Shown piece after piece: positions 11,763 through 21,259 of a DNA stretch of 35,712 nucleotides. The translations under genes were made by a program, and so were the position numbers. The stretch spans positions 1 to 35,712 of the forward strand of contig MVBO01000013.1 of NCBI GenBank assembly GCA_002261195.1. The letters are read 5' to 3'. The notes below the pieces were generated by a model. The model did no database searches, was not told the DNA's origin, and was given only the letters and a program-made list of their open reading frames with translations. The stretch is from Bifiguratus adelaidae (taxonomy: Eukaryota > Mucoromycota > Endogonomycetes > Endogonales). Within the stretch, counting starts at the first letter, position 1, and every line of letters starts with the position of its first letter.

Positions 11763-12786
11763 TAACGGCGATAACCAGCAGGACAGGTAACAAGGTCAAG
11801 GGTGTTGTTCCAAACCGAAAGGGTTCCAAATCTGGCAAATATCACGGGTTGACCGCTTTTTCGCGTTGGAGTCAGAAGGTAAGGCTACGGGAGGCTCAGA
11901 CTGCTGTATTGACGCATGGCTCAGATCAGCGTTGGTTAGACTCGCTGACGCAAAGTGCAAAGGCGTCGACAGAAGCACAGCCTTCAATAGCAAATTTAGC
12001 GAACACTCGTAAATGGAGGAACGAGCGGCACAAGGCAAGTTATCGACAAGGCGGGAAAGCCTGATCTCTGCTAGAAGCAGACGCCAATAATGTCAATTAT
12101 AGCGATGGAAGAAGCGCCGGAGAAAGGCTCTTCAGGAGGAGAGAGCCGCTGTGATTGAACGCCGTCAGAGACTACACGCAGAAATCGATGCTTGGAGAGA
12201 GAAGAGACTGCAAGCTGAGGCGGCTGAGCAAGCAAAGGTGATGACGATGATTGCATTTGTGCTTTGCACACACAGACCAGCTGATTCATGTCTTAGACAA
12301 AGGAAAGGACGGAGTCAGAAACCGCAACCACTACTTCAAAAGTCGAGACAGTGGAAAGGTTACGCTTGTACATTGAGCGCCTCATTACTTTACGACAACT
12401 CCGGCGGAAAAAAGCGCAACGAGAGGGTAAGGGGGCTATTGTCTGTGTGTAGAGGCATCGTACTGAGTCTCCTCTCAGGAGATTTGATTCCTGAGGAAGG
12501 TGACACCTTTCATGAAGCGGTTGCGGCAATGGAGGCGTTGCCATCGAGTTTAACGCCGAGTAATCAATCCACAAAACCCCATCAGAGACCTATCGCTCAG
12601 CTACAACCGCCCAAGACATCTCAAGAAATAGAACTTGAACACTTGATAGATAGAAGAAGAGCCTGGGACATGTATATAGTGCCGTCCGACAACCCAGCTG
12701 GCTCACCCATACCCGCAGGCTACGTGGATGCTTGTCCGCCTGCAAACAGACAGTGGGCAATGTGTATATCTGGCCATTATCAATAA
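11763..12786 (+). CDS. PDCD7: PDCD7 / U11-59K-like minor spliceosome protein (5' end unresolved)
   Basis: This resembles PDCD7, the 59-kDa protein of the U11/U12 di-snRNP, which acts in recognition of U12-type introns in the nucleus. Four exons join in frame. The first carries LTAFSRWSQKVRLREAQ and TRKWRNERHK. The second is a very basic helix (RWKKRRRKALQEERAAVIER, then LHAEIDAWREKRLQAEAAEQAK), the third ERLRLYIERLITLRQLRRKK. The last has the family's C-terminal signature: WDMYIVPSDNPAGSPIPAGY, then a Pro-rich stretch and a final Trp segment (QWAMCI). The first intron, 12035-12102, begins GC (AAG|GCAAGT), and splicing it gives perfect frame continuity. The others are at 12238-12296 and about 12427-12480. 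No ATG is available in the first visible exon, so a short 5' exon must lie upstream. The identification rests mainly on the C-terminal motif and the Arg-rich coiled coil. Confidence 0.7.
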
Positions 12787-12843
12787 TCAAATCATTTGAT
12801 ATCCGTCTCCAACCAGGCGGCTCCAAAGGTACCAAACCCGGAA

Positions 12844-15184
12844 ATGGTAATCAGACGTGGCCCAAGTGCACATGAAAATGCGAACGTCGGACCTCGGAAG
12901 CAAGCTTTCTCTCACTTGGGTATGACAGGTACGGAGAGTGAAATGTCCAGGCTCAATAGAGCAGACTCAACTGAACTCCATGTCGAGAATCTTGCCGGCA
13001 TCCAGCAGCAGCCTGCGACAGAGTTAGACGACCCCACGACGAGGCAGAAAGCCAGCCTTGCACGAGACCAAACCGCTGCCCAGACGGCTTCGGTCAAGTC
13101 ATTCTCATGGCCTTCCATGTCTGTGATGGCTTCGGCTGCATCGCTCGGTGTGGACGTTGCTTCCATGGCTACTCGTGTTAGTTTCGACGTTGCAAAATTC
13201 GGAACTAATCTCGGCCTTGGCATTGCAAAAGGTGTCATCGACGGTGCTCGGTGGGGTATAGAGCAGACGTCCGGTATAGCTTCCAATGACTTGTAAGCTT
13301 AACTGCGCTGTATGTCGTTGTTCGTTCTTATTTCATTCCTACAGCGCAATCGATGCATCCTCGTTTGCCACGCCAGCGATCATGGCTTTGGATCTCACCA
13401 CATCATCGCTTGATTTCGCCCAATTCATCGCCGGAACATCGATAGGTGTGTCTCAATCCGCAACTACTTATGCCCTGGATACGTCTCGCAGTGCAGTAAA
13501 TATCCTACAGCAGCTCTACGGATCCGACAGCGATACTGCAAAATGTCTGGGAAATTTTGGCAAGCTGGTGGCTCGTGAATGGGAAGCTGGCGGCTTAGGC
13601 AACATTGAAGTTTGGCGTGTTGTATCGGCTGTAGCTGCATGGGCTGCCATTCAGTACGTAACGCATGAAAGATGGTTGGAACACGATATCTTGCCGTCTG
13701 TCCGATTTGTTGCACATGTTCCGAGAATTGATGATTCGAATGGGAAAGAGCCTAGGGAACAAGAAGCTGACGAGGATGTTGTCATTGAAGATGTTGTCAC
13801 CGAGCAGCAGAACGTGAATCTCGCCGCAGACATTTTGAACAAGTCTGCCGACGGACAAGCGCGAACATCTAAGTATCACAATCAAGCCATTGTGGAAGCA
13901 ACACTTCAACAGAACTCGGACCACAGCTCAGATGACCTATCACCCTTCAGTCACCAGAATCCACCTGAGTCCAACAAAGATATTGATCATCTTTTACACG
14001 CGCTTAAGCGTTACTCAAAGTTTTCTCTGGGAGCCTACGGACACCAGTACATGTCATTGTTTGGAGTTGCTACTGAACCCGAGCAGCCTTTCACAGACAC
14101 AGAAGACACCTCGCAAAAGTTCTCAAAGCATCACATATCCTTTGCATACCACGCCGAACATCATCCCTCCTCCGTGTGGACATTCACAAATGAGTTGCGG
14201 CCTTCTCAATCGGCTTCAAGTGAGAACGCAGACAGTTATCCTTCCTATTATATCATCACAGACGATGCACAAAAGCTTGTGATTCTGGCATTGAGAGGCA
14301 CCTTCTCGCTCAATGATCTCGCTATCGACTTTACCTGTGAATACACCCGCATTCGACTACCTTGTGATGGACCAGATACCACCAATGAGTACTGGGTACA
14401 TTCGGGCATATATCGATCTGCAATGAATATCACTCGATCGAAAGCTCTCATGCGCAGTTTGAGTGAGAGTTTCCGTAAGCATCGCGGGTACGGTCTCTGT
14501 ATTGTTGGGCACTCTCTAGGCGCAGGTATAGGGAGTCTGCTTGGATGTTTACTCGCCAACGTCGAATCATGTACAACCTTATTCGCGAACGCTTCCGGCG
14601 ATCCCGACGTGCAATTGCCACCTAATATACCCATCCATGTCTATGCGTTTGGTGCGCCTTGCGTTGGAGATACGGCATTATCAGCTCGGTGTCATCGTCT
14701 TATTACCAGTGTCGTCGTGGGCTGGGATCTGGTTCCCCGTCTATGCTTGGGGAGCGTGCAGAATCTCGTCACGGCCTCTAAGGTCCTGTTGGACGACAAT
14801 ATGGCTGGGAACAGCATGGATCCGGATGGCCAGCAAACACAACCTGATAATGCCAAGACAATTGCCCAGATATATCGCGATGTCTTGAGTTATCGCGAAT
14901 TGCCTCAGCACGAGGGCCCAGATACAGCGAAGGCTGATCTGGAGGATTGGTATGCCGCGAAACGCCGATTGCTGGAAGCGGAAATGACAGCCGAGACGTT
15001 GGTGCCTGCAGGTAGTATTTATTGGCTTCTGCCACATCGTGATGTCACTTCCACCAGACAATCATACAGCTTGTATCTGATTGAGAAGTACAATCCATCC
15101 TTGACTCAAATCGTATTTGCTAGAGGGATGTTGACTGATCATATGCCTCTGGCATACGAAAATGTCATGGGACATCTAATATGA
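12844..15184 (+). CDS. Class 3 lipase, sn-1 diacylglycerol lipase-like
   Basis: Two exons (12844-13292 and 13345-15184, one 52-nt intron) encode about 762 residues. The N-terminal third has long small-residue, weakly hydrophobic helices (such as ASLGVDVASMATRVSFDVAK and LDLTTSSLDFAQFIAGTSIG) that may associate with membranes. The Lipase_3 alpha/beta-hydrolase domain follows: LVILALRGTFSLNDLAIDFT (oxyanion region), HSGIYRSAM, the nucleophile elbow CIVGHSLGAGIGSLLG, FGAPCVGD and GWDLVPRL with the probable catalytic Asp, and finally MLTDHMPLAYENV with the probable His. This order is that of DAGL-type lipases, which release a fatty acid from diacylglycerol. The ATG at 12844 is the first in frame and lies only 57 bp after the stop of the PDCD7-like gene on the same strand. 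The exact substrate is inferred. Convergent with the next gene. Confidence 0.88.
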
Positions 15185-15277
15185 AGACAGGCATGCCATA
15201 GACGACAATAGAAAGGCTGTATTTATTGTAAGAAACAGGCATTCCAGCCAGTCGCTACACTCGGCGACCGCTTTTGC

Positions 15278-16033
15278 TTAGTCTACCCAATAACCGTGTT
15301 GCTTGTGCCACTCTTCAATGCTCTCAAAGTTGTCAGGATAATGCGCAAAGGCATTCATCTTGCTCTTCTTGTCTTTCAGCGCTTCCTTGGGGAAGTCGGT
15401 CCAGTTCTTTGCATACGCGCCCATGATGTAGACAATCTCGTCGTCCTTTGGTTTTGGCAGCTCGGTCTCGATTGCAGACGCAAATGGATAGCACTAGATT
15501 ACGAGTTTTAGCGCCCTTTGACATATGAGTACTGGTAACATGTACCCATTTCTCCCACGTTGGATCAAAGGCCCACAACATTGAGCCGCACTCTCCACAG
15601 AAGTTTCGTCTATTGCCGCAAAGTTCTCGTTCCTTTTCGGGTTTGGATCTATCCATCGGCGCTCTATATGTCCTGAAGAACAAGGGAAAGGTGAGAGGAG
15701 CGGAAGGAATGCAGCCCGCTTCGGTCCGAGGTCCTTACTTTACGTAATCCATGCCTTTCACATCGAGGGTATCATTCAATCCCGCGATGTTTATACAGTA
15801 TCCGCCGCCTCCCTGGCATACTCTACATATGGAGCTAGCGGATTTTGAACAAAGCACGTCTTTGTTACAGCGTGGGTGATATTGGTAGCTTACCAGTAAC
15901 AGCGACAAAACTAAATATTCCTCAATATCTTGTATACTCCGCCTAAACATCCACCTACTGGAACAGGGGTGTTGGATTGGACAGTAAACGTGACTTTTCC
16001 ACAGTGGCATTCACCTTCCAGTTGCATAGGCAT
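15278..16033 (-). CDS. GFA/CENP-V domain zinc protein (glutathione-dependent formaldehyde-activating enzyme family)
   Basis: A five-exon gene of about 178 residues. Exon 1 starts MPMQLEGECHCGKVTFTVQS, the family's first zinc ligand pair (CHC). After a 48-nt intron come FCRCYCSICRVCQGGGGYCI (second cysteine cluster), then NFCGECGSMLWAFDPTWEKW (third cluster, FCxxCGS). The C-terminal part FASAIETELPKPKDDEIVYI and a tail ending HKQHGYWVD complete the usual fold. All introns are GT...AG and the phases fit. One is only noticed because the unspliced frame runs on into nonsense after TWEKWVH. Family members bind structural and catalytic zinc. Some were reported to condense formaldehyde with glutathione, but for most the substrate is unknown, so I do not assign a reaction. 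It lies tail to tail with the lipase gene. Confidence 0.88.
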
Positions 16034-16477
16034 GTTGGAACACTAGGGAGAACAAAACACTTGCAATGTCGCGCTTTTGACGTTATGTGACCGCGTTTTT
16101 ACTCGGCGCACGTGAGCCTGATTTAGGACTTGCCAGTTGGGGATACGTTGCTGCCAGGACTATCACAGAGCTTCTTGACCTAGATCAGCATGGCTTTTGA
16201 ATGGTCAATCTTGCTCCGACCTTGTTTCATAGTCACGAATGTGCATCATGACCTTCGGCGTCGAATTTAGTGGACTATTTTGGCCAGTGACGGATAGCGC
16301 CGACCAATATACTGACCCGCAAAGTACTGTCCATTTTTTTAGCTCTTCTAACCTCTATTGAGAGCGTAAATCGGATATTCTTAGTCTTTATAAGTTGGGA
16401 GCGTGCTTCTCGTCTGTTCGTGCTCCTCTCCATTGGGAAAAACCTATTTCCGGTTTCCTGTTTTGGAAGGCTCAGAC
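16034..16477. promoter_or_regulatory. Divergent intergenic region upstream of GFA-family gene
   Basis: About 440 bp between two start codons pointing outward. It should hold the GFA-gene promoter on the minus strand and that of the small plus-strand gene. A CRE-like TGACGTTA occurs near 16079, about 45 bp upstream of the GFA start. No other conserved element is evident. One open frame on the plus strand near 16238-16360 has no family resemblance. Confidence 0.3.
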
Positions 16478-16791
16478 ATGGACCCTGAACCACTCACGAT
16501 GAGCACAGGCGATTGCTGTGGCTGGAAGCCTTCTGCCAAAGGTCGACAAGTTCTATTTAAATCTGAATATTTCGGACTGGGCCTGGTATGATTACTGTCG
16601 CCACTACGATCACGCCACTCTCCAAATGATCTATCCAAACTACATTCTAGGCGGTGAGTTAAAGGGTAAGTATCCAGTCTCTGATTGAACTTGCTCATCT
16701 TATCTCGTTTATCTAGGAAGATTTGGCTGCTATAGATGCCAGGCTTCGATCGACGTTGGAGCAAAGAACGAAAGAAAAACGCGAAGAATGA
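16478..16791 (+). CDS. Small hypothetical protein with possible 3-nt micro-exon
   Basis: A candidate small gene that I do not recognise. Exon 1 (16478-16585) encodes 36 residues, MDPEPLTMSTGDCCGWKPSA followed by KGRQVLFKSEYFGLGL. The last exon (16717-16791) encodes EDLAAIDARLRSTLEQRTKE and KREE before TGA, a charged amphipathic helix. The exons join in phase 0 either by one 131-nt intron or by two introns of 65 and 63 nt that flank a 3-nt exon GCG (16651-16653). All four splice sites of the second model look good (CTG|gtatga, ttctag|GCG|gtgagt, atctag|GAA) and the lengths match other introns here. The result is about 60 residues. Caution: two other frames are open across parts of the region, and a 151-codon open frame lies on the opposite strand. 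Confidence 0.4.
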
Positions 16792-17063
16792 AAGACTTGG
16801 AGGGTGAGAAGGAGATAGTATGGATGCCACAAAGAGAAAGGAAGTAAGTGTGACCCGTAACCGCTTTTGCTCGACACATTGTCGCGATGTTAAGCTCAAT
16901 CACTCTCTATAGATACACGGTTTCACTGCAGCGCTGTAATGTATAGAAAGTAACACACTGACTAAGGCGAATGTTTCCAATTGAGATCTACTTACAAGCT
17001 TGAGCCCTCTCGGGCCTTTGAATGAATGACATGAACAATTATTTTATGTTTACACACCATCGC

Positions 17064-17640
17064 CTAGTCCAATGCTAGACCTTTTCTCCAGTTTGGCAAG
17101 ATTGTCAAATTAAACTTGCCTAGTCTTGATACGTTGCTTCGGCACACGTACATTCACTCGATTGATTCGCTTCCGGGCAAGAAAGTGGAATATAATTGGC
17201 GTTTACGTTACGAGGAAATTGTAGCAGTAAGCACACATCTCGCGCTGACACATTCTGAGGCTACCTATTGCTTTATATTGCGTTGTCCATGAGTCCAATG
17301 ATCAGTTCTGATATTTCTGAATGGCGACTATTCTCTGGGCAAATAGTCACACGTCTTATCTGGACTGTATAGGGCATCAGCAACTTACATTAGGTTACAG
17401 AAAGCTAATGCTACAAGCATGAACGGAATACCTCATGCGGTAAGAAAGATGTGCGAGCGAACCGATCCAAACTCAGCGCTAACGTACCGGGTACCTCCTA
17501 CGAATTACCCAGGCTAGGTCTATTTGCACTACAGCTGCGGGCCTCTGTGAGCGTGAGGATGCTCCGAAAGGACACAACGTCGATCTGTTCCTAAATCTCC
17601 AGAGTACGCCACCCAATTATTAGCTCTAGCGTATCTATCA
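17064..17640 (+). other. Coding-like exons of an unidentified gene or relic
   Basis: There is no complete gene, but the stretch reads like protein when possible introns are removed. A frame open from about 17064 has RPFLQFGKIVKLNLPSLDTL, then LRHTYIHSIDSLPGKKVEYN and WRLRYEEIVA, ending at a good donor GCA|gtaagc near 17228. A segment with KANATSMNGIPHA follows a TTACAG acceptor near 17400 and ends at GCG|gtaaga. After a CCCAG acceptor near 17512 comes SICTTAAGLCEREDAPKGHN, then VDLFLNLQSTPPNY and a stop near 17622. The phases are compatible with one chain. No start codon could be placed and I recognise no family. It could be a divergent gene, upstream exons of a longer gene, or a transposon relic. 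Confidence 0.3.
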
Positions 17641-17649
17641 TGGTGTAAA

Positions 17650-19183
17650 ATGCGAAGTCGCTGCAAGGAGAGAACCGCTTGCTCAATTCGCGCTCTCTAT
17701 CGCGTGTCAACAACCCTTTCCATTTACTTCATAACAATTTCCATTGTTCTACCTACATTGCTGACCATGATTGGCACATATATCTTTATCGGTGTCTTGC
17801 TCTATGGGCTCTTTTACTCAAAACCAACAGAAGCAAGCTTCAAAGAGTACATTACAGACTCAGATAAGCCACCAAGTACAGGTTCAACCAACACAATCTC
17901 TTCGTTCCTGAGTCGTACGATTCGCGCCGTTACAGCGCCGTCTGCTCCCTCATTCGAGTATTCCGACTTTATCTTCTTTGCGGTGAGCAAACTGTCCGAT
18001 GGAAGTGCCACCTACTTGGGCTTAGCCGGTCAGTGGTTTGTATGGCAAGAGATCCAAGGACGTACGGCAAGGTTACGAAGGCATCATGGCGACGCTGAAG
18101 GGTCTAGTGTTGGTGTTGATGCCGAGGGAGCCGCAGAGGGTGATAAAGCGCGCGCTATCAAAGCCAAGCTCACCAAGGATTGTAAGTACTCAACACGCAA
18201 GAACGGAGGAGCCTCGTGCTGATGGTATTCCAGATGTTACTGCCGGTGAATTGTACGCCAAGGCGGCGCGTCGACTGGAAAATTTAAGTGAGGATGCGAA
18301 TCGCATGGATGCTGCTACGCTACACGAAGATGCGTACAAGGCTTACAAGGCAGCCAAGACACCTCATGCAAATACCCTAGCATTACAACATCTGGAAAAA
18401 GCAGCGTCCTTGATTGAAGGCATTGGTCGATATTTATCGCGTGCTGGTACCCTTTATCAGCAAGCTGCCGACTTTTGTCTTCAGTCTGTGGGAGCCAATC
18501 AAGGCGACAAAAGTCAGGAAATGAGTCGAGCGACAATGGTGAGTGGGATTGAACTTGCTGTAATGGGAACCTGACCTATTATGACAGTTGTACGAATCTG
18601 CGCTACGATGCTATACTGCCGACGACGATGGGTAAGCCATGCACTATACTAGCTGTATCATTTTAGGCTCAGACTTCAAATAGACGCTCCATACCCGTAT
18701 CGGCCGCTCTCGCCGAATTGTATCTCCGGCGGAGATTGCCTGACAAAGCTCTGCCTCTTTACAAGGACAGTATTCTAGCGGCTTCCTCTGAGCCTACACG
18801 CCAGTTTCGAGTCAAGGATTATCTGTTCGGCTGGGCGCTTTGTATCTTGGCTAATACATCCGGTCGTGAAGTTGCATGGGAGGAGCTAGACAGTGAGATG
18901 GAACAGTGGCGCATTGAATACGGTACCTTCTGGAACAGTACTCGTGAGCAGCAGCTTTTACAGGCAAGTCATCATGCAAAGGTATTGTCGCTCCATTGAC
19001 TGACACAGAGAAATTTAGACATTGGCGGAGGCTAGCAAACTCTTGGATGGTACCATGTACGGCAAAGCATGCTATGATTACGATCAATTGAGTCCATTGC
19101 CCAACTGGCAAGTGGATATTCTCTTGGCGAAAAAGCCGCTTAACCTAGAGCAAGACGCCGACGAACAGGATAATCTTCTATAG
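17650..19183 (+). CDS. Gamma-SNAP-like TPR protein with N-terminal membrane segment
   Basis: Five exons read through in frame. The C-terminal two thirds (from about 18180) resemble gamma-SNAP, a soluble adaptor that recruits NSF to SNARE complexes: VTAGELYAKAARRLENLSED, HEDAYKAYKAAKTPHANTLA, YLSRAGTLYQQAADFCLQSV, LYESALRCYTADDDG, LPDKALPLYKDSILAASSEP and, near the end, CYDYDQLSPLPNWQVDILLA. The N-terminal 190 residues are unlike gamma-SNAP. They contain a long hydrophobic segment (TTLSIYFITISIVLPTLLTM, IGTYIFIGVLLYGLFY) and a conserved-looking stretch SFEYSDFIFFAVSKLSDGSA. The donor GATT|gtaagt and acceptor ccag|ATGTT join both parts in phase. The last intron (18964-19018) starts GC (CAG|GCAAGT); a GT alternative at 18982 would leave only 37 nt. 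Start 17650 or the ATG at 17767 are both possible. Confidence 0.6.
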
Positions 19184-19247
19184 TGGTAGACCCCTTGTTG
19201 TACATGTATATATTACACACATTTTACACATAGATGTATAGTTGTCG

Positions 19248-19954
19248 TCAAGGCCTTTTTGCAAATAGCTTCTGGGTATCGTAAATCTCGACCGGTTTTG
19301 GAGGTGGAAAGTAAATGAGTTGTTGGTGCTTGTCTCGACCATGGTCCTTGGTAAGCTAAGTCATCCATGAGAGACGTTATTTGCATACCCAATTGCCGCT
19401 TACCAATTTGTTCATGGCGTCGCTCAAGACGTTCATGTTGAGCGACCCGAGGTTCAAGGGGTCTTTATCCCCTGAGGCCGATGATGAATTCCGGATCGCT
19501 TTTTCCATGTGCTCTACACTTTGTTCTACCCGATCCACATGCGCCTGAATGGTACTGACGATATTCTGGACAAGGAATCGTTAAAGAGGAGAATGCGCGG
19601 TCCAGGCGATACGGCTTACCTCCAGCGCGTCTATCTGAGCGTAAATGGATTCTAGTGTAGCTGTTCCGTCCGAAAGGGCACGTAGTAACGGGTTCGTTTC
19701 AATCACATGGTCCTTGACCTGAGTTCAACGTCAGCGCATGTCCCCCGTGGGCGTTCCCGACAATACTCACCTGAGAGAGCACCTGCTGGCATTCTTCCAT
19801 TGAGTCTGTCGTTGCCGTAATATGCTGAGTGACTTGTTGAACCTGGCAGTTCCCTTCAGCGCTCTGTCCCAGTCCTTTGCGTAGGCGACAAGTGACTTAC
19901 CAAAGGCTCATACGCTGCTTCCACCTTGAACAGCGATGTCAACTCCTCGTCCAT
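19248..19954 (-). CDS. BLOC-1 subunit 4 (cappuccino)-like coiled-coil protein
   Basis: Five exons encode about 155 residues, nearly all helical coiled coil: MDEELTSLFKVEAAYEPL, VQQVTQHITATTDSMEECQQ, NPLLRALSDGTATLESIYAQ, IDALENIVSTIQAHVDRVEQ, NMNVLSDAMNKL, then a short non-helical tail with LIYFPPPKPVEIYDTQKLF. The spacing of the IYxxIDxLE heptads, the following VxxIQxxVxRxE and the NxNxL segment resembles BLOC1S4, a subunit of BLOC-1 that acts in endosomal sorting. The resemblance is by pattern and could equally fit another BLOC-1/BORC coiled-coil subunit. All introns are short GT...AG with matching phase. The start codon is 23 bp from the divergent RMT2 start, and the stop is 64 bp from the convergent gamma-SNAP-like stop. 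Confidence 0.5.
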
Positions 19955-19977
19955 AGAGTCACAAAATAAACTTTTGC

Positions 19978-21159
19978 ATGGACCAAAGCCAAGAACAAGA
20001 AGACTTGTATGACCCCGGGGAACGAGAGCTTGGTCAACGTCTCTTGGATGCTATTAGCGCGGGTAAGCTGGTAAGTGTCTTGTCATGTCGACCGTGATGC
20101 AGCATTGACTCATATTGGTGTAGGAAGAAGCAAAGGACATACTCAAGGACGGTGCCGATCTCGTCTACAGAGACGAACACGGTAAAACGCCTCTCCATTA
20201 CGCAGCACAACATGGCCATCTAGATATCGTTCAATGGCTATTATCAGAACGACATCCTTACAATGTGGTCGATTATCGAGATGTCACGGCCGGCGACTTG
20301 GCACGAGAAAACGGGCACAGCACCATTTACGAAGCCTTGTTGAACGAAGGATGTCGAGCTGAATTGATCCTACGCATGATCTCGGGTGGTCGCGATCCAG
20401 AGGATACCCCCAATGAAGATTACTTGACGCAAAAACTCCATTATTCAGACAATCGATTGATGGACGAGAACAATGATGCGGTCATGATGGGATGGGAAGG
20501 ACCGCTCATGATTGAACACGCCAAGGTCATGTGTACGGTACCAAATCCGACGGTCCTGAATGTAGGCTTTGGATTAGGTCTCATTGACGATGCGCTACAA
20601 ACCTATCATCCATCCAAACACGTCATTATCGAGGCGCATCCGGATGTGTATCAGCACATGCTGGACTTAGGTTGGGATAAGAAAGAAGGCGTGCAAATTC
20701 GGTTTGGAAGGTGGCAGGAGGTGGTGGAAGATTTGCACATGACATTTGACGGTATATTTTTCGATACATATGGAGGTACGCCATTTGCATCATCCACGAG
20801 CACATGCCGCTGACACCAATTTTAGAATTTTACGAGGATCTACATGCCTTTCATGAACATGTTCCGAACCTGTTGAACCCTGGGGGTACCTACACCTTTT
20901 TCAATGGCCTTGGCGCCACCAATCAATTCTTTCATGACATATATTGTCGTATTTCGGAGATTGACTTGAAGGAATTGGGGTTGGGATGTGAATGGGTGGA
21001 GATGGACGTGCCTTCAGCGGGTGAAGATGGCGTATGGGAGGACGTACGACAGAGGTGAGTAGGACAAAATGATTGGGAATATGCTATATCTATTATTTAC
21101 ATAGATACTGGGTTTTGGAGAAATACAAATTGCCAATCTGCCGGTTTTTGGCAGAATAA
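19978..21159 (+). CDS. RMT2: Protein arginine N-methyltransferase 2 (RMT2)
   Basis: RMT2 methylates the delta nitrogen of arginine, in yeast on ribosomal protein L12. The N-terminus has an ankyrin repeat (LEEAKDILKDGADLVYRDEH, GKTPLHYAAQHGHLDIVQWL). A helical region follows with NEDYLTQKLHYSDNRLMDEN. The SAM-binding domain shows VMMGWEGPLMIEHAKVMC, motif I VLNVGFGLGLIDDALQ, motif post I HVIIEAHPDVYQHM, VQIRFGRWQEVV and the DGIFFDTYGEFYEDLHAFHE loop. The end is YWVLEKYKLPICRFLAE. Four exons join in frame: intron 1 at 20071-20123, intron 2 splits YGE|FYED near 20775-20825, intron 3 lies before YWVLEKY near 21055-21105. Length and motif order are typical. The start ATG is set by the short acidic leader MDQSQEQEDLYDPGERELG; no upstream exon is needed. 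Confidence 0.95.
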
Positions 21160-21259
21160 CGTGTACAGAAAGGTTATGAAGGACAATATAGACATTTATC
21201 TTACATTGATGAGGACCGTCGAAGTGATCATCCGTGGGCAGAGTTCGGCCTTGACAGCG

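Noticed and set aside
13286-13344. Separate start for the lipase near 13286
   Set aside because: That frame only reads through an intron; the spliced product joins the upstream exon in phase.
16444-16899. 151-codon open frame on the minus strand
   Set aside because: It overlaps plus-strand exon-like segments that have good splice sites. Its N-terminal half is low-complexity Ser/Phe/Arg without family resemblance. It may still be real, so it is mentioned with the small gene.
16792-17640. tRNA or other small RNA gene in this intergenic stretch
   Set aside because: No B-box-like GGTTCRANNCC with a matching acceptor stem was found by eye.
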